A stretch of 64,000 bases of DNA, from NCBI GenBank assembly GCA_947382625.1, contig CANDAG010000007.1:1-64000 (forward strand). Direction: 5' to 3'. This DNA is from an uncultured Lachnospiraceae bacterium. GTDB lineage: Bacteria; Bacillota; Clostridia; Lachnospirales; Lachnospiraceae. Position numbers and translations under genes: made by a program. Positions 8,524-15,927 of this stretch are shown in pieces. The notes beneath the pieces were generated by a model that was not told the origin of the DNA, did no database searches, and saw only the letters and a list, made by a program, of their open reading frames with translations. The first letter of the stretch is position 1. Every line of letters begins with the position of its first letter.

Positions 8524-10197
8524 ATGAAACATAATAGTTTGTTGAAAGTCATGAAGAAACCATTATCCGGAAACGCAGGACTTTTTGTGCTTGTGTCCAT
8601 CGCGTTGCTTTTGGAGACGGGAATCTCGTTACTTATGCCTCAGATCTTAAGTACGGTCATTGATAACCTGGAAACAAAAGCGGAAAAATGGTTGTTTACC
8701 TGTACGCTGTTTTTCTGCTTTGTGGTGGTTATGAAGGGTGTCATCGGGGTATTTAATACCTGGCTAAGGGAAAAGCTGGGCTGGCGTTTATGCGACCATC
8801 TGCGGGAGGACATGTTTGGAAGGATCTTTTCCTTTTCCATGAAGCAGCATAAAGCAGCCCGGAGCGGGATCTTTCTGGAACGGCTGGAAGGGGATGTCAA
8901 TATTCTGGTGGGCTTCTTTTCAAGCATGTTCATCGACATCGTGGAAAGTCTGTTGATGGTGATCGGGATCCTGGCGGTCTTTTATATCAGATCCATAGAG
9001 CTTGGCATTGCGTTCACGGTACTGTCCGTGGGCGTTCTTTTGTTGTTCGTTCTGACTCAGAACGCCATCGCCGCTCTGTGGAGAGAGGCCAGGGAAAAGG
9101 AAACGGAGGTGCTGGGGGAATTTTCGCAGGATATCGCGGCATGGCAGGACGTTGTGGGCGTGGGCAGGGAGCGCTATATCCTTAACAGGTGCGCAGAAAA
9201 ATTCGGGATTTTTGAGGAGAAACAGGTAAAAGCTTCCTTCCGGGGAAATATTCCGGCCACGATCTTTTATTCCACGCTGAATGTGGGTGAGGGACTGGTG
9301 CTGGCCGTGGGGATTTATCTGATGAGCCAGGGCAGCATGACGATCGGAGGGCTGTATCTGATCTTAAGCTATGTGGGATTGTTGAACATCCCCTTTGCCA
9401 GCCTGAAATACGAGTTTGCCGAGCTGCCCCAGGTGCTGGCGGCTGTGGGGCGTATCGACGATATCTATAAATGGCCCTGCGAGACCGGGAAGGAAGATGG
9501 CAGACTGTGGGACGGGGATGGAAGCGTTTCCTTTGAGCAGGTGTCCTTTGGCTACACCCCGGAGAACAGGGTACTTGATAAGGTCAGCTTTCAGGTAGAG
9601 CCCGGAGAGCATGTTTTGATCCAGGGAAGGACCGGTAGTGGCAAGAGCACTATTTTACAGCTGATCGCAGGGTTTTATATTCCGGAGGAGGGGAACGTGA
9701 AGGTGGGCGGCCATATGGTGGCAGAGTACCGGCCGGACAGCTATTACCGGGGGATCAGCTATATTTTGCAGTCCAATCCCATTTTGGAGGATACTATACG
9801 AAATAATGTTTCCAGGTATCAGGAGACATACACGGATCAGGAGATTCTTGAGGCCTTAAAGAAAGTACATCTGGATCGATGGGTGGAGGAAAGTGGCGAG
9901 GGTCTTTCGACTGTTATCAACAGCAGGGACATCACCCAGGATGTGGCGCAGCTCCTGGCATGGGCAGGCGTTCTATTGTCGCGGCCGAAGGTGCTTCTGG
10001 TGGACGAATTTGACGGGAGCATACAGGACGCCACCATTCGGATCATAGACGAGGTCATCTGTCAGGAACTTACGGAGACCACCATACTCATGGTTACCCA
10101 TAGGCGCAGGAGCGCCATTGAGTTCCAAAAGGAGATCAGGATCGAAACGGGAAGGATACTGGAAATTGTAACGCATGAAAGGGGAGGCACGGCATGA
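8524..10197 (+). CDS. Exporter-fold ABC half-transporter A (degenerate signature motif)
   Basis: This 557-residue protein joins a six-helix membrane domain (about residues 15-310) to an ATPase domain. The nucleotide-binding residues are complete: Walker A GRTGSGKST (368-376), Walker B VLLVDE with catalytic Glu495, and His526 in VTHRR. The LSGGQ signature, however, is absent: the matching region reads DITQDVAQ (from about 469). Its partner, overlapping by 4 nt, has the opposite pattern. In a heterodimer this leaves one complete ATP site. Such pairs export peptides, lipids or drugs, and a few related ones import siderophores. The substrate is unknown; cotranscription with the peptide importer is inferred from the 6-nt spacing. 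Confidence 0.88.
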   Translation: MKHNSLLKVMKKPLSGNAGLFVLVSIALLLETGISLLMPQILSTVIDNLETKAEKWLFTCTLFFCFVVVMKGVIGVFNTWLREKLGWRLCDHLREDMFGRIFSFSMKQHKAARSGIFLERLEGDVNILVGFFSSMFIDIVESLLMVIGILAVFYIRSIELGIAFTVLSVGVLLLFVLTQNAIAALWREAREKETEVLGEFSQDIAAWQDVVGVGRERYILNRCAEKFGIFEEKQVKASFRGNIPATIFYSTLNVGEGLVLAVGIYLMSQGSMTIGGLYLILSYVGLLNIPFASLKYEFAELPQVLAAVGRIDDIYKWPCETGKEDGRLWDGDGSVSFEQVSFGYTPENRVLDKVSFQVEPGEHVLIQGRTGSGKSTILQLIAGFYIPEEGNVKVGGHMVAEYRPDSYYRGISYILQSNPILEDTIRNNVSRYQETYTDQEILEALKKVHLDRWVEESGEGLSTVINSRDITQDVAQLLAWAGVLLSRPKVLLVDEFDGSIQDATIRIIDEVICQELTETTILMVTHRRRSAIEFQKEIRIETGRILEIVTHERGGTA

Positions 10198-11768
10198 GAA
10201 AGGAAAGAGCCAGCCTTTATCGCACTGCGATAGAAGGGATACGGCGTTTTTATATCGTAGTGATCGTGATAGAGGTCGTCACTTATACCCTCAGCTTTCT
10301 GATCAGTGGATTGGCGAAAAAAGATATTTTCAATGTCCTGGAAGGAAAAGAGACCACTTTCGGCATCAGTTCCCTCTGGGTCCTGATCCTGTTGAATACC
10401 ATGATCCCCCTGGTCATTAACTGCGTGAAGCAGGTGAACGCCGCTTTTGTGGCCAGGCTGACCGTCCGGCTGAAGAAAAATGTAAAGCAGAATCTGCTGG
10501 CCGGCGTTTTACAGAGGAAGATTGGGATGAAGGGATGGAAAAGCGATGGGGAGCTGATCAGCTTGTTCCGGAATGAGTGCGAGGACGTTTCCGTGTATTT
10601 TTTGGAATTTTATTATCATCTTCCTAAGATCGTGCTGAGCATCGCGATCCTTATCATGATGTTCTACATCAATCCCGTGTTCGCCGTTGTGAGCCTTCTT
10701 CCCACGGCGGGCATTGTGATCCTGCTCCGGTTCTTGAACCGCCATATCACTTATAACCGCGAGTCTGCCAGAAAGGAGACCGGAAAGCTGACGGAATATG
10801 TGGAAACGGTGCTGGGAAATATGGAATATTTCAAGATGGCCAACTGCCAGAACCGCATATACAGGGATTTTCATGAGCGGTGCCGGAGACGGTCAGCCTG
10901 CGAGGTCAGGGACAGGGTGATGGATCGTGCCATCGGCTCTCTGTCGGAAAATTCCGCCAACCTGACGCTGGGCGTGGTTCTGCTGATTGCGATCCCGCTG
11001 TTCCGGACCGGGCTGTTCACCGTGGGAGAGTTTGTGATGTTTGAGTACTACTATGCCTTTCTGGCTTCCCTGCCGGACGCGGTGGGAGCCCTTATCAAAC
11101 GGCGCAGGCAGACCAATGTATCGGTGGATCGGTTGCAAGCGGCATGGGAGCCGGGGGAATCAGATGGCGGCGGTACGGAAGGTCAGAAGAAAGACTTTGG
11201 AATCGGCAGCGCGGCATACCGGGGGGAAGAGTTGGAAATCTCTGTGGAAGGGATGGAACAGCCGTTCCACGTCCACGCCAGGAAAGGTCAGGTGATTCTG
11301 CTGTCGCCCCAGGAGGGCAGGGACCGGAGCGCATTGTTGCAGGAGCTGTACCGGATATGCAGCGGCAGTCTTTCGGTGCGGTGCGCGTATGTACCGGAGG
11401 AGCCGGTGCTGCTTGAGGAGTCCGTCCGGGAAAATATCTGTATGGGAGAGGCTTATGGGGAGAAAAAATTTATGCAGGTGCTGGAGCAGACTGACTTAAA
11501 GAAGGACGTGAAGGATTTCAAGGAAGGCGTCTTCAAGAACGTGGGGAGGAAGGGCACCACGGTATCGGGCGGACAGAGGAAGCGTATTGCCATCGCCCGG
11601 GCCCTGTATGCGGAGGCGGAGGTTCTCTTCATTGACGGGATCACAGACCAGGTGGACCGTGAGACGGAGGCGCACATCATGGAGCGGATGCTGGATGAGT
11701 TTGAGGGGATCCTGTTCATCACGTCAAATTCCCGGCAGCTGGCCGGACGGGTGCAGACAGTTGTATAA
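10194..11768 (+). CDS. Exporter-fold ABC half-transporter B (broken P-loop)
   Basis: This 524-residue protein has a membrane domain (about 1-310) followed by an ATPase domain in which the Walker A position reads SPQEGRDRSA (371-380), with no GxxGxGK[S/T]. The catalytic Glu after Walker B is Gly482 (VLFIDG), and the H-loop histidine is Ser511 (FITSNS). In contrast the signature VSGGQRKRIAIARAL (from 457) is perfect. The reading frame is intact and overlaps the partner by ATGA, so this is a maintained, asymmetric subunit rather than a pseudogene. It should contribute only the signature to the single working ATP site formed with half-transporter A. Confidence 0.87.
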   Translation: MRKERASLYRTAIEGIRRFYIVVIVIEVVTYTLSFLISGLAKKDIFNVLEGKETTFGISSLWVLILLNTMIPLVINCVKQVNAAFVARLTVRLKKNVKQNLLAGVLQRKIGMKGWKSDGELISLFRNECEDVSVYFLEFYYHLPKIVLSIAILIMMFYINPVFAVVSLLPTAGIVILLRFLNRHITYNRESARKETGKLTEYVETVLGNMEYFKMANCQNRIYRDFHERCRRRSACEVRDRVMDRAIGSLSENSANLTLGVVLLIAIPLFRTGLFTVGEFVMFEYYYAFLASLPDAVGALIKRRRQTNVSVDRLQAAWEPGESDGGGTEGQKKDFGIGSAAYRGEELEISVEGMEQPFHVHARKGQVILLSPQEGRDRSALLQELYRICSGSLSVRCAYVPEEPVLLEESVRENICMGEAYGEKKFMQVLEQTDLKKDVKDFKEGVFKNVGRKGTTVSGGQRKRIAIARALYAEAEVLFIDGITDQVDRETEAHIMERMLDEFEGILFITSNSRQLAGRVQTVV

Positions 11769-11807
11769 GGATGGTTTCCTGACATTTCAAATTTCTTTTA
11801 TTTTTCA

Positions 11808-11836
11808 TTGACACTCGAGAGCTTATAAGCTATCAT
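11808..11836 (+). promoter_or_regulatory. higBA promoter with embedded palindromic operator
   Basis: TTGACA (11808-11813), 17-nt spacer, TATCAT (11831-11836). A perfect 12-bp palindrome, AGCTTATAAGCT (11820-11831), fills the spacer and touches the -10, exactly where an autoregulating antitoxin would bind. Confidence 0.75.
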
Positions 11837-11861
11837 ATGGGCAGATAGAGGAGATAATAGA

Positions 11862-12230
11862 ATGTACGAGGTTCACTTTTATCAGGATGCTAACGGTAAT
11901 CAGCCGGTCAGAGATTACCTTGATAAGTTGGAAGAAAAATCCATAAGAAGCAAAGATGCCAGAATAAAATATAATAAAATTGATCAGTATATTGGAATAT
12001 TAATGGAACATGGGACAGCGGTGGGAGAGCCGTATGTAAAGCATTTGGATGGAGATATTTGGGAACTGCGTCCGTTAAGAGACAGGATTTTATTTTTTGC
12101 ATGGGATGGGAATGCATTTATTTTGTTAAGCCATTTTATGAAGAGTACACAAAAGACACCTAAAAGAGAGATTGAAAAGGCGAAAAGGTTAATGGAAGAT
12201 TTTAAGGAAAGGAGCAGGAAAGATGGATAA
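11862..12230 (+). CDS. higB: RelE/HigB-family toxin (Gp49-like)
   Basis: This 122-residue toxin belongs to the phage-Gp49/HigB branch of the RelE fold, ribosome-dependent mRNA endonucleases. Family features are the N-terminal strand MYEVHFYQDANGNQPVRDYL, the conserved VKHLDGDIWELRPLRDRILFF core with catalytic-type Arg residues, and LLSHFMKSTQKTPKREIEKA near the end. The toxin gene comes first and overlaps the antitoxin by 8 nt, the usual hig order. The local sequence is clearly more AT-rich than the ABC genes on either side, which suggests acquisition. Confidence 0.88.
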   Translation: MYEVHFYQDANGNQPVRDYLDKLEEKSIRSKDARIKYNKIDQYIGILMEHGTAVGEPYVKHLDGDIWELRPLRDRILFFAWDGNAFILLSHFMKSTQKTPKREIEKAKRLMEDFKERSRKDG

Positions 12231-12528
12231 TGTAAAGAAAATTTCCCCAGTGGGGGAAAATTGGAGTGAATACAGAAAGAAGCATTATACGGCGGAAGAA
12301 ATTGCCGAAAATGATTTAATGGTTAAGTTAGTTGGAGAAGTAATAAAGACGAGAAAGGAAAAACATATATCGCAAAGAGAATTGGGGAATATGACAGGGA
12401 TTAAGCAGTCTGTGATTGCAAGGATGGAAAGCGGAAAAACAGACCCTCAATTATCAACAATTTTAAAATTGTTGGTATCTATGGGAAAAACCCTTACAAT
12501 CGTTCCTTTGGAACTGTCTGAAAAATAG
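12223..12528 (+). CDS. higA: HTH antitoxin, HigA/XRE family
   Basis: This 101-residue antitoxin has an XRE-type helix-turn-helix at about residues 38-92 (RKEKHISQRELGNMTGIKQS through SGKTDPQLSTILKLLVSMGK). It is translated from within the end of the toxin gene (8-nt overlap). It should neutralise the toxin by direct binding and repress the operon at the palindrome between the -35 and -10 elements upstream. It is AT-rich like its partner. Confidence 0.88.
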   Translation: MDNVKKISPVGENWSEYRKKHYTAEEIAENDLMVKLVGEVIKTRKEKHISQRELGNMTGIKQSVIARMESGKTDPQLSTILKLLVSMGKTLTIVPLELSEK

Positions 12529-12689
12529 AACTGGAGAAGTAGGAAAAAAGAGCACATAATCTTTATAACTTCCTAAAAGTGTATTTTTGAGCATAACCGA
12601 TAAACAAAGGGGATGGTATGCTCATTCAATAAAAATCCAAAATGCACTTTTGTTGTACTTTGGCGAAGTGGAAATTTTTGATGGGAATA

Positions 12690-12718
12690 TTGTAATCGAA
12701 ATTGGCATATGCTATAAT
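12690..12718 (+). promoter_or_regulatory. Promoter of a short RNA (candidate RNA antitoxin)
   Basis: TTGTAA (12690-12695), 17-nt spacer, TATAAT (12713-12718), with an extended -10 (TGCTATAAT). Nothing long is encoded downstream; a strong terminator follows at 12760-12808, giving a transcript of about 84 nt. Confidence 0.7.
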
Positions 12719-12724
12719 GCCAAT

Positions 12725-12808
12725 AGGCAAAGCGAGGACATAAGTCCATGTGAACAAAGAACGAAACCTCGAACTATGTGTCAGCATAGTTCGAGGTTTC
12801 GTTTTTTC
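12725..12808 (+). ncRNA. Candidate antitoxin RNA of a par/Fst-like type I locus
   Basis: A predicted RNA of about 84 nt is bounded by a consensus promoter (12690-12718) and a strong terminator hairpin. It points at the small membrane-peptide gene on the other strand. Its segment 12736-12756 matches 12923-12941, the start region of that gene, as a direct repeat on the plus strand: ACATAA, CCATGT and AACA blocks in the same order, 17 identities, two mismatches and a 2-nt gap. Transcribed convergently, the RNA would therefore be complementary to the toxin initiation region. This mirrors RNA II of the plasmid pAD1 par locus. Existence and function are inferred. Confidence 0.6.
12760..12808. terminator. 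Strong terminator hairpin, possibly shared by two convergent RNAs
   Basis: A perfect 19-bp stem (12760-12778 with 12785-12803), loop TGTCAG, is followed on the plus strand by TTTTTCTT. On the minus strand the hairpin is followed by a less T-rich CTTTGTTC, so it may also stop the facing toxin transcript. Confidence 0.85.
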
Positions 12809-12835
12809 TTTTATAGTGGCAAAGCACCCACCAGG

Positions 12836-12934
12836 TTATTTGTTGTCCTTATTGTTACGGCTATCTAACCATTTGATGATGTAGTGGCAGGCTACACCAC
12901 CCATGACGGTAACGAAAAGCGAGAACATAACCAT
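12836..12934 (-). CDS. 32-residue single-helix membrane peptide, candidate type I toxin
   Basis: ATG at 12932-12934 to TAA at 12836-12838 encodes 32 residues: a hydrophobic helix (VMFSLFVTVMGGVACHYII) followed by a charged tail beginning KWLDSRN and ending in KDNK. This is the layout of Fst/Ldr/TxpA toxins, a membrane helix plus a WL..R-type polar tail. A very strong ribosome site, GGGAGGAGG (about 12942-12950), lies 6-7 nt before ATG. An extended -10 (TGCTATATC, 12984-12992) lies upstream. The start region has a direct-repeat copy inside the convergent small RNA. No family match could be searched, so toxicity is inferred. Confidence 0.65.
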   Translation of the reverse strand: MVMFSLFVTVMGGVACHYIIKWLDSRNNKDNK

Positions 12935-12983
12935 GTCAACACCTCCTCCCGTTGCCAGGTATCATCGGTAGGACAACGAAAAA

Positions 12984-12992
12984 GATATAGCA
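12984..12992 (-). promoter_or_regulatory. Candidate extended -10 promoter of the small membrane peptide
   Basis: On the minus strand TGCTATATC is an extended -10 similar to that of the facing RNA (TGCTATAAT). No good -35 is visible at 16-18 nt. A second option is TTGGGA, 17 nt, TATAGA a little upstream. Either start would give a short 5' leader before the 32-codon gene. Confidence 0.4.
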
Positions 12993-13028
12993 TATCTTTT
13001 GACATTGTTCTATATTTTAAGTGAATTT

Positions 13029-13379
13029 TTATCCCAAAATCTGCTTTAATGATTTTGAGAAGCGTTTTGTCAGCCTGCAGGTAATCCCACAATCAAGTTC
13101 TATGAGTCTTTGGGTATAATCAACTCTATTTACATGTGAAAGATTGATTATTTCAGAGGAGCTGCATCGAAAAAATGTAGTATTGTCGAGCTTATTGCAC
13201 CAGTCCCGAATACTTCCATATGTATTTATAACGCCATTGATCGTGATGAGGGATAAACGATGCGGTTCCGGGCAGGTTTGGATCGCTATAATTTTAGAGG
13301 AACTAAAAGAAATCGTTTGCTTGTTGATGGTAACGATAATTAAAGATGCTTCTTCCCCTATTAATTTCTGAATCAGGGA
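13029..13379 (-). pseudogene. LytTR-domain remnant of an AgrA-type response regulator
   Basis: Read on the minus strand from 13379 to a TAA at 13029-13031, an open frame without a proper start encodes a complete LytTR DNA-binding domain. It reads from EEASLIIVTINKQTISF through PEPHRLSLITINGVINTYGS and FFRCSSSEIINLSHV to CRLTKRFSKSLKQILG. The pattern PHRL, YGS, FFRC...S.IINL.HV, C..TKRFSK.LK matches the C-terminal half of AgrA/ComE-type regulators. The receiver domain is missing and the frame runs directly into the broken kinase gene upstream. It is therefore a deletion remnant. Confidence 0.7.
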
Positions 13380-14083
13380 TCAGGTGGGCGGCTTTCAGAC
13401 TATTGTCCAAAAAAAATCCCCAGTATTCTGACCAGATTATAGGATTTTATGTGAAATTCAATACTATTTGGTATATTTAAGACAAAATTAATGTGTAAGG
13501 AAAAAGCAACCTGTGCTTTGGTGAGAAGGATGCTTTTGATCTCTTTTTGTTTAATGGATTCCAAATCTTTAATATTATTCTGATGAAATTTGATTTTATC
13601 ATTCTGTGGCAGTATTTCATTTTTATAGTAATTCCGAAGCCCGTTTAAGTCATCCTCCTGTATAAAGCAATCAATGGAATAAAGGATATTCATATAGTCA
13701 TGTTTTGCTGTGCGGAGCTGGTCGGAGAACTCTTCCAAATTTTTAATGTTTTCTTTCAGAATTTGTTGTTCTATTAATTGAATATGTAGATTTTCACTTT
13801 TCTTATACTCTCTATATTGTATATAGAGCAGGAAGGTAGATGATAGGAAAAAAAGGAAAAATAAAATACCGTTGATCATAAGGATTTTATTTGTGTATCC
13901 CATTTGTTCTGCTATGGTGAAATTTAAAACCATCATACATGCACCAACAAAATGATTTATGGCCATAACCGAGAGCAAATGATGCATATGCTTTATTTTG
14001 TTATGAATGAATTTATTCAACGGATATCTGGCAAGCCGTAATATTACGTATATGAAAAAAAGAAAGCTCCAGCTGAAAATCAA
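13380..14083 (-). pseudogene. Broken AgrC-type sensor histidine kinase
   Basis: An open frame from TTG 14083 encodes about 227 residues: two or three membrane helices, a coiled-coil linker, the dimerisation/phosphoacceptor helix LRTAKHDYMNILYSID (His in KHDYMN), and the start of the GHKL ATPase domain (YNLVRILGIF). The frame then ends at FGQ. Deleting one base from the A8 run at 13409-13416 (T8 on the coding strand) restores LDNSLKAA, the expected N-box, so a homopolymer frameshift has occurred. The rest of the ATPase domain is deleted. The N terminus is also short and lacks a normal start. Only about 13 residues after the N-box remain recognisable. Confidence 0.7.
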
Positions 14084-14169
14084 TGTAGACCTGGAAAAAT
14101 CAGTTACACAAGCAGAATGGTAAGCTCTGCATCTGCTAATAAAAGAAGTGTTTATTCATAATATATTTA

Positions 14170-14200
14170 TTGTATTATAATAAAGATATTAATATAATAC
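14170..14200 (+). promoter_or_regulatory. Promoter of ABC pair 2 with an overlapping inverted repeat
   Basis: TTGTAT (14170-14175), 17-nt spacer, TATAAT (14193-14198). GTATTATA (14172-14179) and TATAATAC (14193-14200) form an 8-bp inverted repeat spanning the promoter, a likely repressor site. Confidence 0.6.
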
Positions 14201-14255
14201 AAGACAATGGATGGAATTGTAATTGTGATTAAAGTGACAATGACAGGAGGGCAAA

Positions 14256-15914
14256 ATTAAAAAGATACTACAGCTTATTAATTCCGACAGAGCCGCCAGG
14301 GGAAGGATTCTGTTCCTTCTCCTGTTGTATATCCTCCAGGCACTGTTCCAGGTGGCACAGCCGGAGGTACTCAACCGGGCCATGGACGCGGTAGGGGAGG
14401 GAAGCTGGGACAGGCTTAAGGCTGTGGTGGTCTTTGCAGTTTTTGTGACGGCGGGCACTCTTGTGGTGGATGCCCTGATCAAGCTACGGTTGGTCTCGTT
14501 TTCCAACATAACGCTCCAGAATGTGCAGACAGAGCTGATGGAGAAAGCTATGGGATTTCAGAGGAAGCGTTTCCAGAGAAACGAGATCCCGGATTACCTG
14601 ACAGGAATAACAGATCATGCGGAGTCTGCGGTGGAGAGCTCGGTAAGCTGTTTTTTTGATACCTGTTCCAGCATGGCAATCCTGCTGGTCTGCACGCTGT
14701 ACATGTGCTATCTGAGTATCCCCCTGACATTGGTAGTAGTAGCGTTCAATATTATCCTGCGGATGTTACTGACCATTGCGGAGAAGTATACCAGGCGGGC
14801 GGCAGATGCCTGCAACCGGGTGGTGAAGGAGAATAACGGCTTCCTGGTGGAGCTTCTTTCCCACATGCTCACAGTGCGGACCTACCGGGAGCAGGATTAT
14901 TTCAATGAAAAGCTCCTGGTGAGGGAAAAGGAAACCTGCAGGAGCCGCATCCGGAAGATGGTATGGGGGAGCGGGCAGAGCGAGTTTGTCTGGTGCTCCC
15001 TTAAGTTTGCGGAGTATGTGCTGGTCTACGGAATCGGAGGCGTCCTGTATTACCGGGGGAGGATTGATTTTGGCCTTTTTCTGGCCTATCCCATTGCTAT
15101 GGACTATTTTGTGAAGGGCATCAACATGTTTCTGCGCACATTGGTGGAGAAGAATACGGCGCTGAGCGCCATAGACGCCCTGGGATGGCTTTATGATGGA
15201 ACGGAGTCAGAAGGCGGGCGGGAGATGTCTGCAGATGAGGAAAAAGCCGTAAGGCCCGGGGAGATCTGTGTGGAGAATGTGTCCTTTTCCTATAAGAGGA
15301 AGGACGGAAGCGCCAGAGAGATCCTGAAGGATGTATCCTTTGTGGTGGAACCGGGGGACAAGGTGCTGTTGCAGGGGCCTAACGGGGAAGGGAAATCCAC
15401 GCTGCTCTACCTGCTCAGTGGCCAGTACCGGCCGGACGGCGGAAGGATCCTGTACGGCAGCACGCCTACAGCGGAGCTTTCCCTGAAGGCACTCTCTGAA
15501 AGGTACCGGCTTATCGCCCAGGAGAACGATCTGTTCCACTGCAGCGTGCCCCGGAATATTGAGCTGGGGGCAGAGCCGGACCGGGAGGCCTGCAGGGAAG
15601 TACTGAGAAAGCTTCGGATGGAGGACCGCCTGGAGAGGGAGGCGTTCCGGCTTTCCCAGGGAGAAAAGCAGAGGGTGAACATTGCCAGGGCCTTAAGGCG
15701 GGGAGGGGACGGGAGGATCTTCCTTCTGGGGGATGAGATTACGGCCAACATTGACCCTGAGAATGCAGCGAACATTTACCGGCTCCTGCAGGAGGAATTT
15801 GCCCAAAGCACCATTATCCTGGTGGCTCACGGGGACTGTGCTCTGGCGTGGAATAAACGGATCACGGTGGAAGGCGGGCAGGTTACCGTAGAAGAAGCCC
15901 GTGCTTTGGCATAA
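14256..15914 (+). CDS. Exporter-fold ABC half-transporter C (apparent ATT start)
   Basis: This 552-residue protein has a membrane domain (about 1-310) plus an ATPase domain with Walker A GPNGEGKST (374-382), a near-consensus signature LSQGEKQRVNIARAL, Walker B IFLLGDE and H-loop VAHGD; all catalytic residues are kept. The start is unusual. A perfect AGGAGG (14245-14250) is followed 5 nt later by ATT at 14256, giving (M)KKILQLINSDRAARGRILF, a normal transporter head. The first ATG/GTG/TTG in frame is TTG 14325, which would delete half of helix 1 and has no ribosome site. It pairs with the next gene. Confidence 0.82.
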   Translation: MKKILQLINSDRAARGRILFLLLLYILQALFQVAQPEVLNRAMDAVGEGSWDRLKAVVVFAVFVTAGTLVVDALIKLRLVSFSNITLQNVQTELMEKAMGFQRKRFQRNEIPDYLTGITDHAESAVESSVSCFFDTCSSMAILLVCTLYMCYLSIPLTLVVVAFNIILRMLLTIAEKYTRRAADACNRVVKENNGFLVELLSHMLTVRTYREQDYFNEKLLVREKETCRSRIRKMVWGSGQSEFVWCSLKFAEYVLVYGIGGVLYYRGRIDFGLFLAYPIAMDYFVKGINMFLRTLVEKNTALSAIDALGWLYDGTESEGGREMSADEEKAVRPGEICVENVSFSYKRKDGSAREILKDVSFVVEPGDKVLLQGPNGEGKSTLLYLLSGQYRPDGGRILYGSTPTAELSLKALSERYRLIAQENDLFHCSVPRNIELGAEPDREACREVLRKLRMEDRLEREAFRLSQGEKQRVNIARALRRGGDGRIFLLGDEITANIDPENAANIYRLLQEEFAQSTIILVAHGDCALAWNKRITVEGGQVTVEEARALA

Positions 15915-15927
15915 GGAGGGATGGAGG

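Noticed and set aside
10194-11768. Half-transporter B as a pseudogene
   Set aside because: Despite broken ATP-site motifs the frame is complete, coupled to its partner, and has a perfect signature; the losses are complementary to those of the partner.
12587-12868. Plus-strand frame of 93 codons after HigA
   Set aside because: It runs through the small-RNA promoter and the terminator hairpin and shows no protein features.
12892-13092. Minus-strand frame of 66 codons
   Set aside because: It overlaps both the LytTR remnant and the small membrane peptide in different frames; the peptide has a strong ribosome site and the LytTR frame matches a known domain.
13144-13371. Plus-strand frame of 75 codons in the island
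   Set aside because: It is antisense to the LytTR remnant, which has clear domain similarity.
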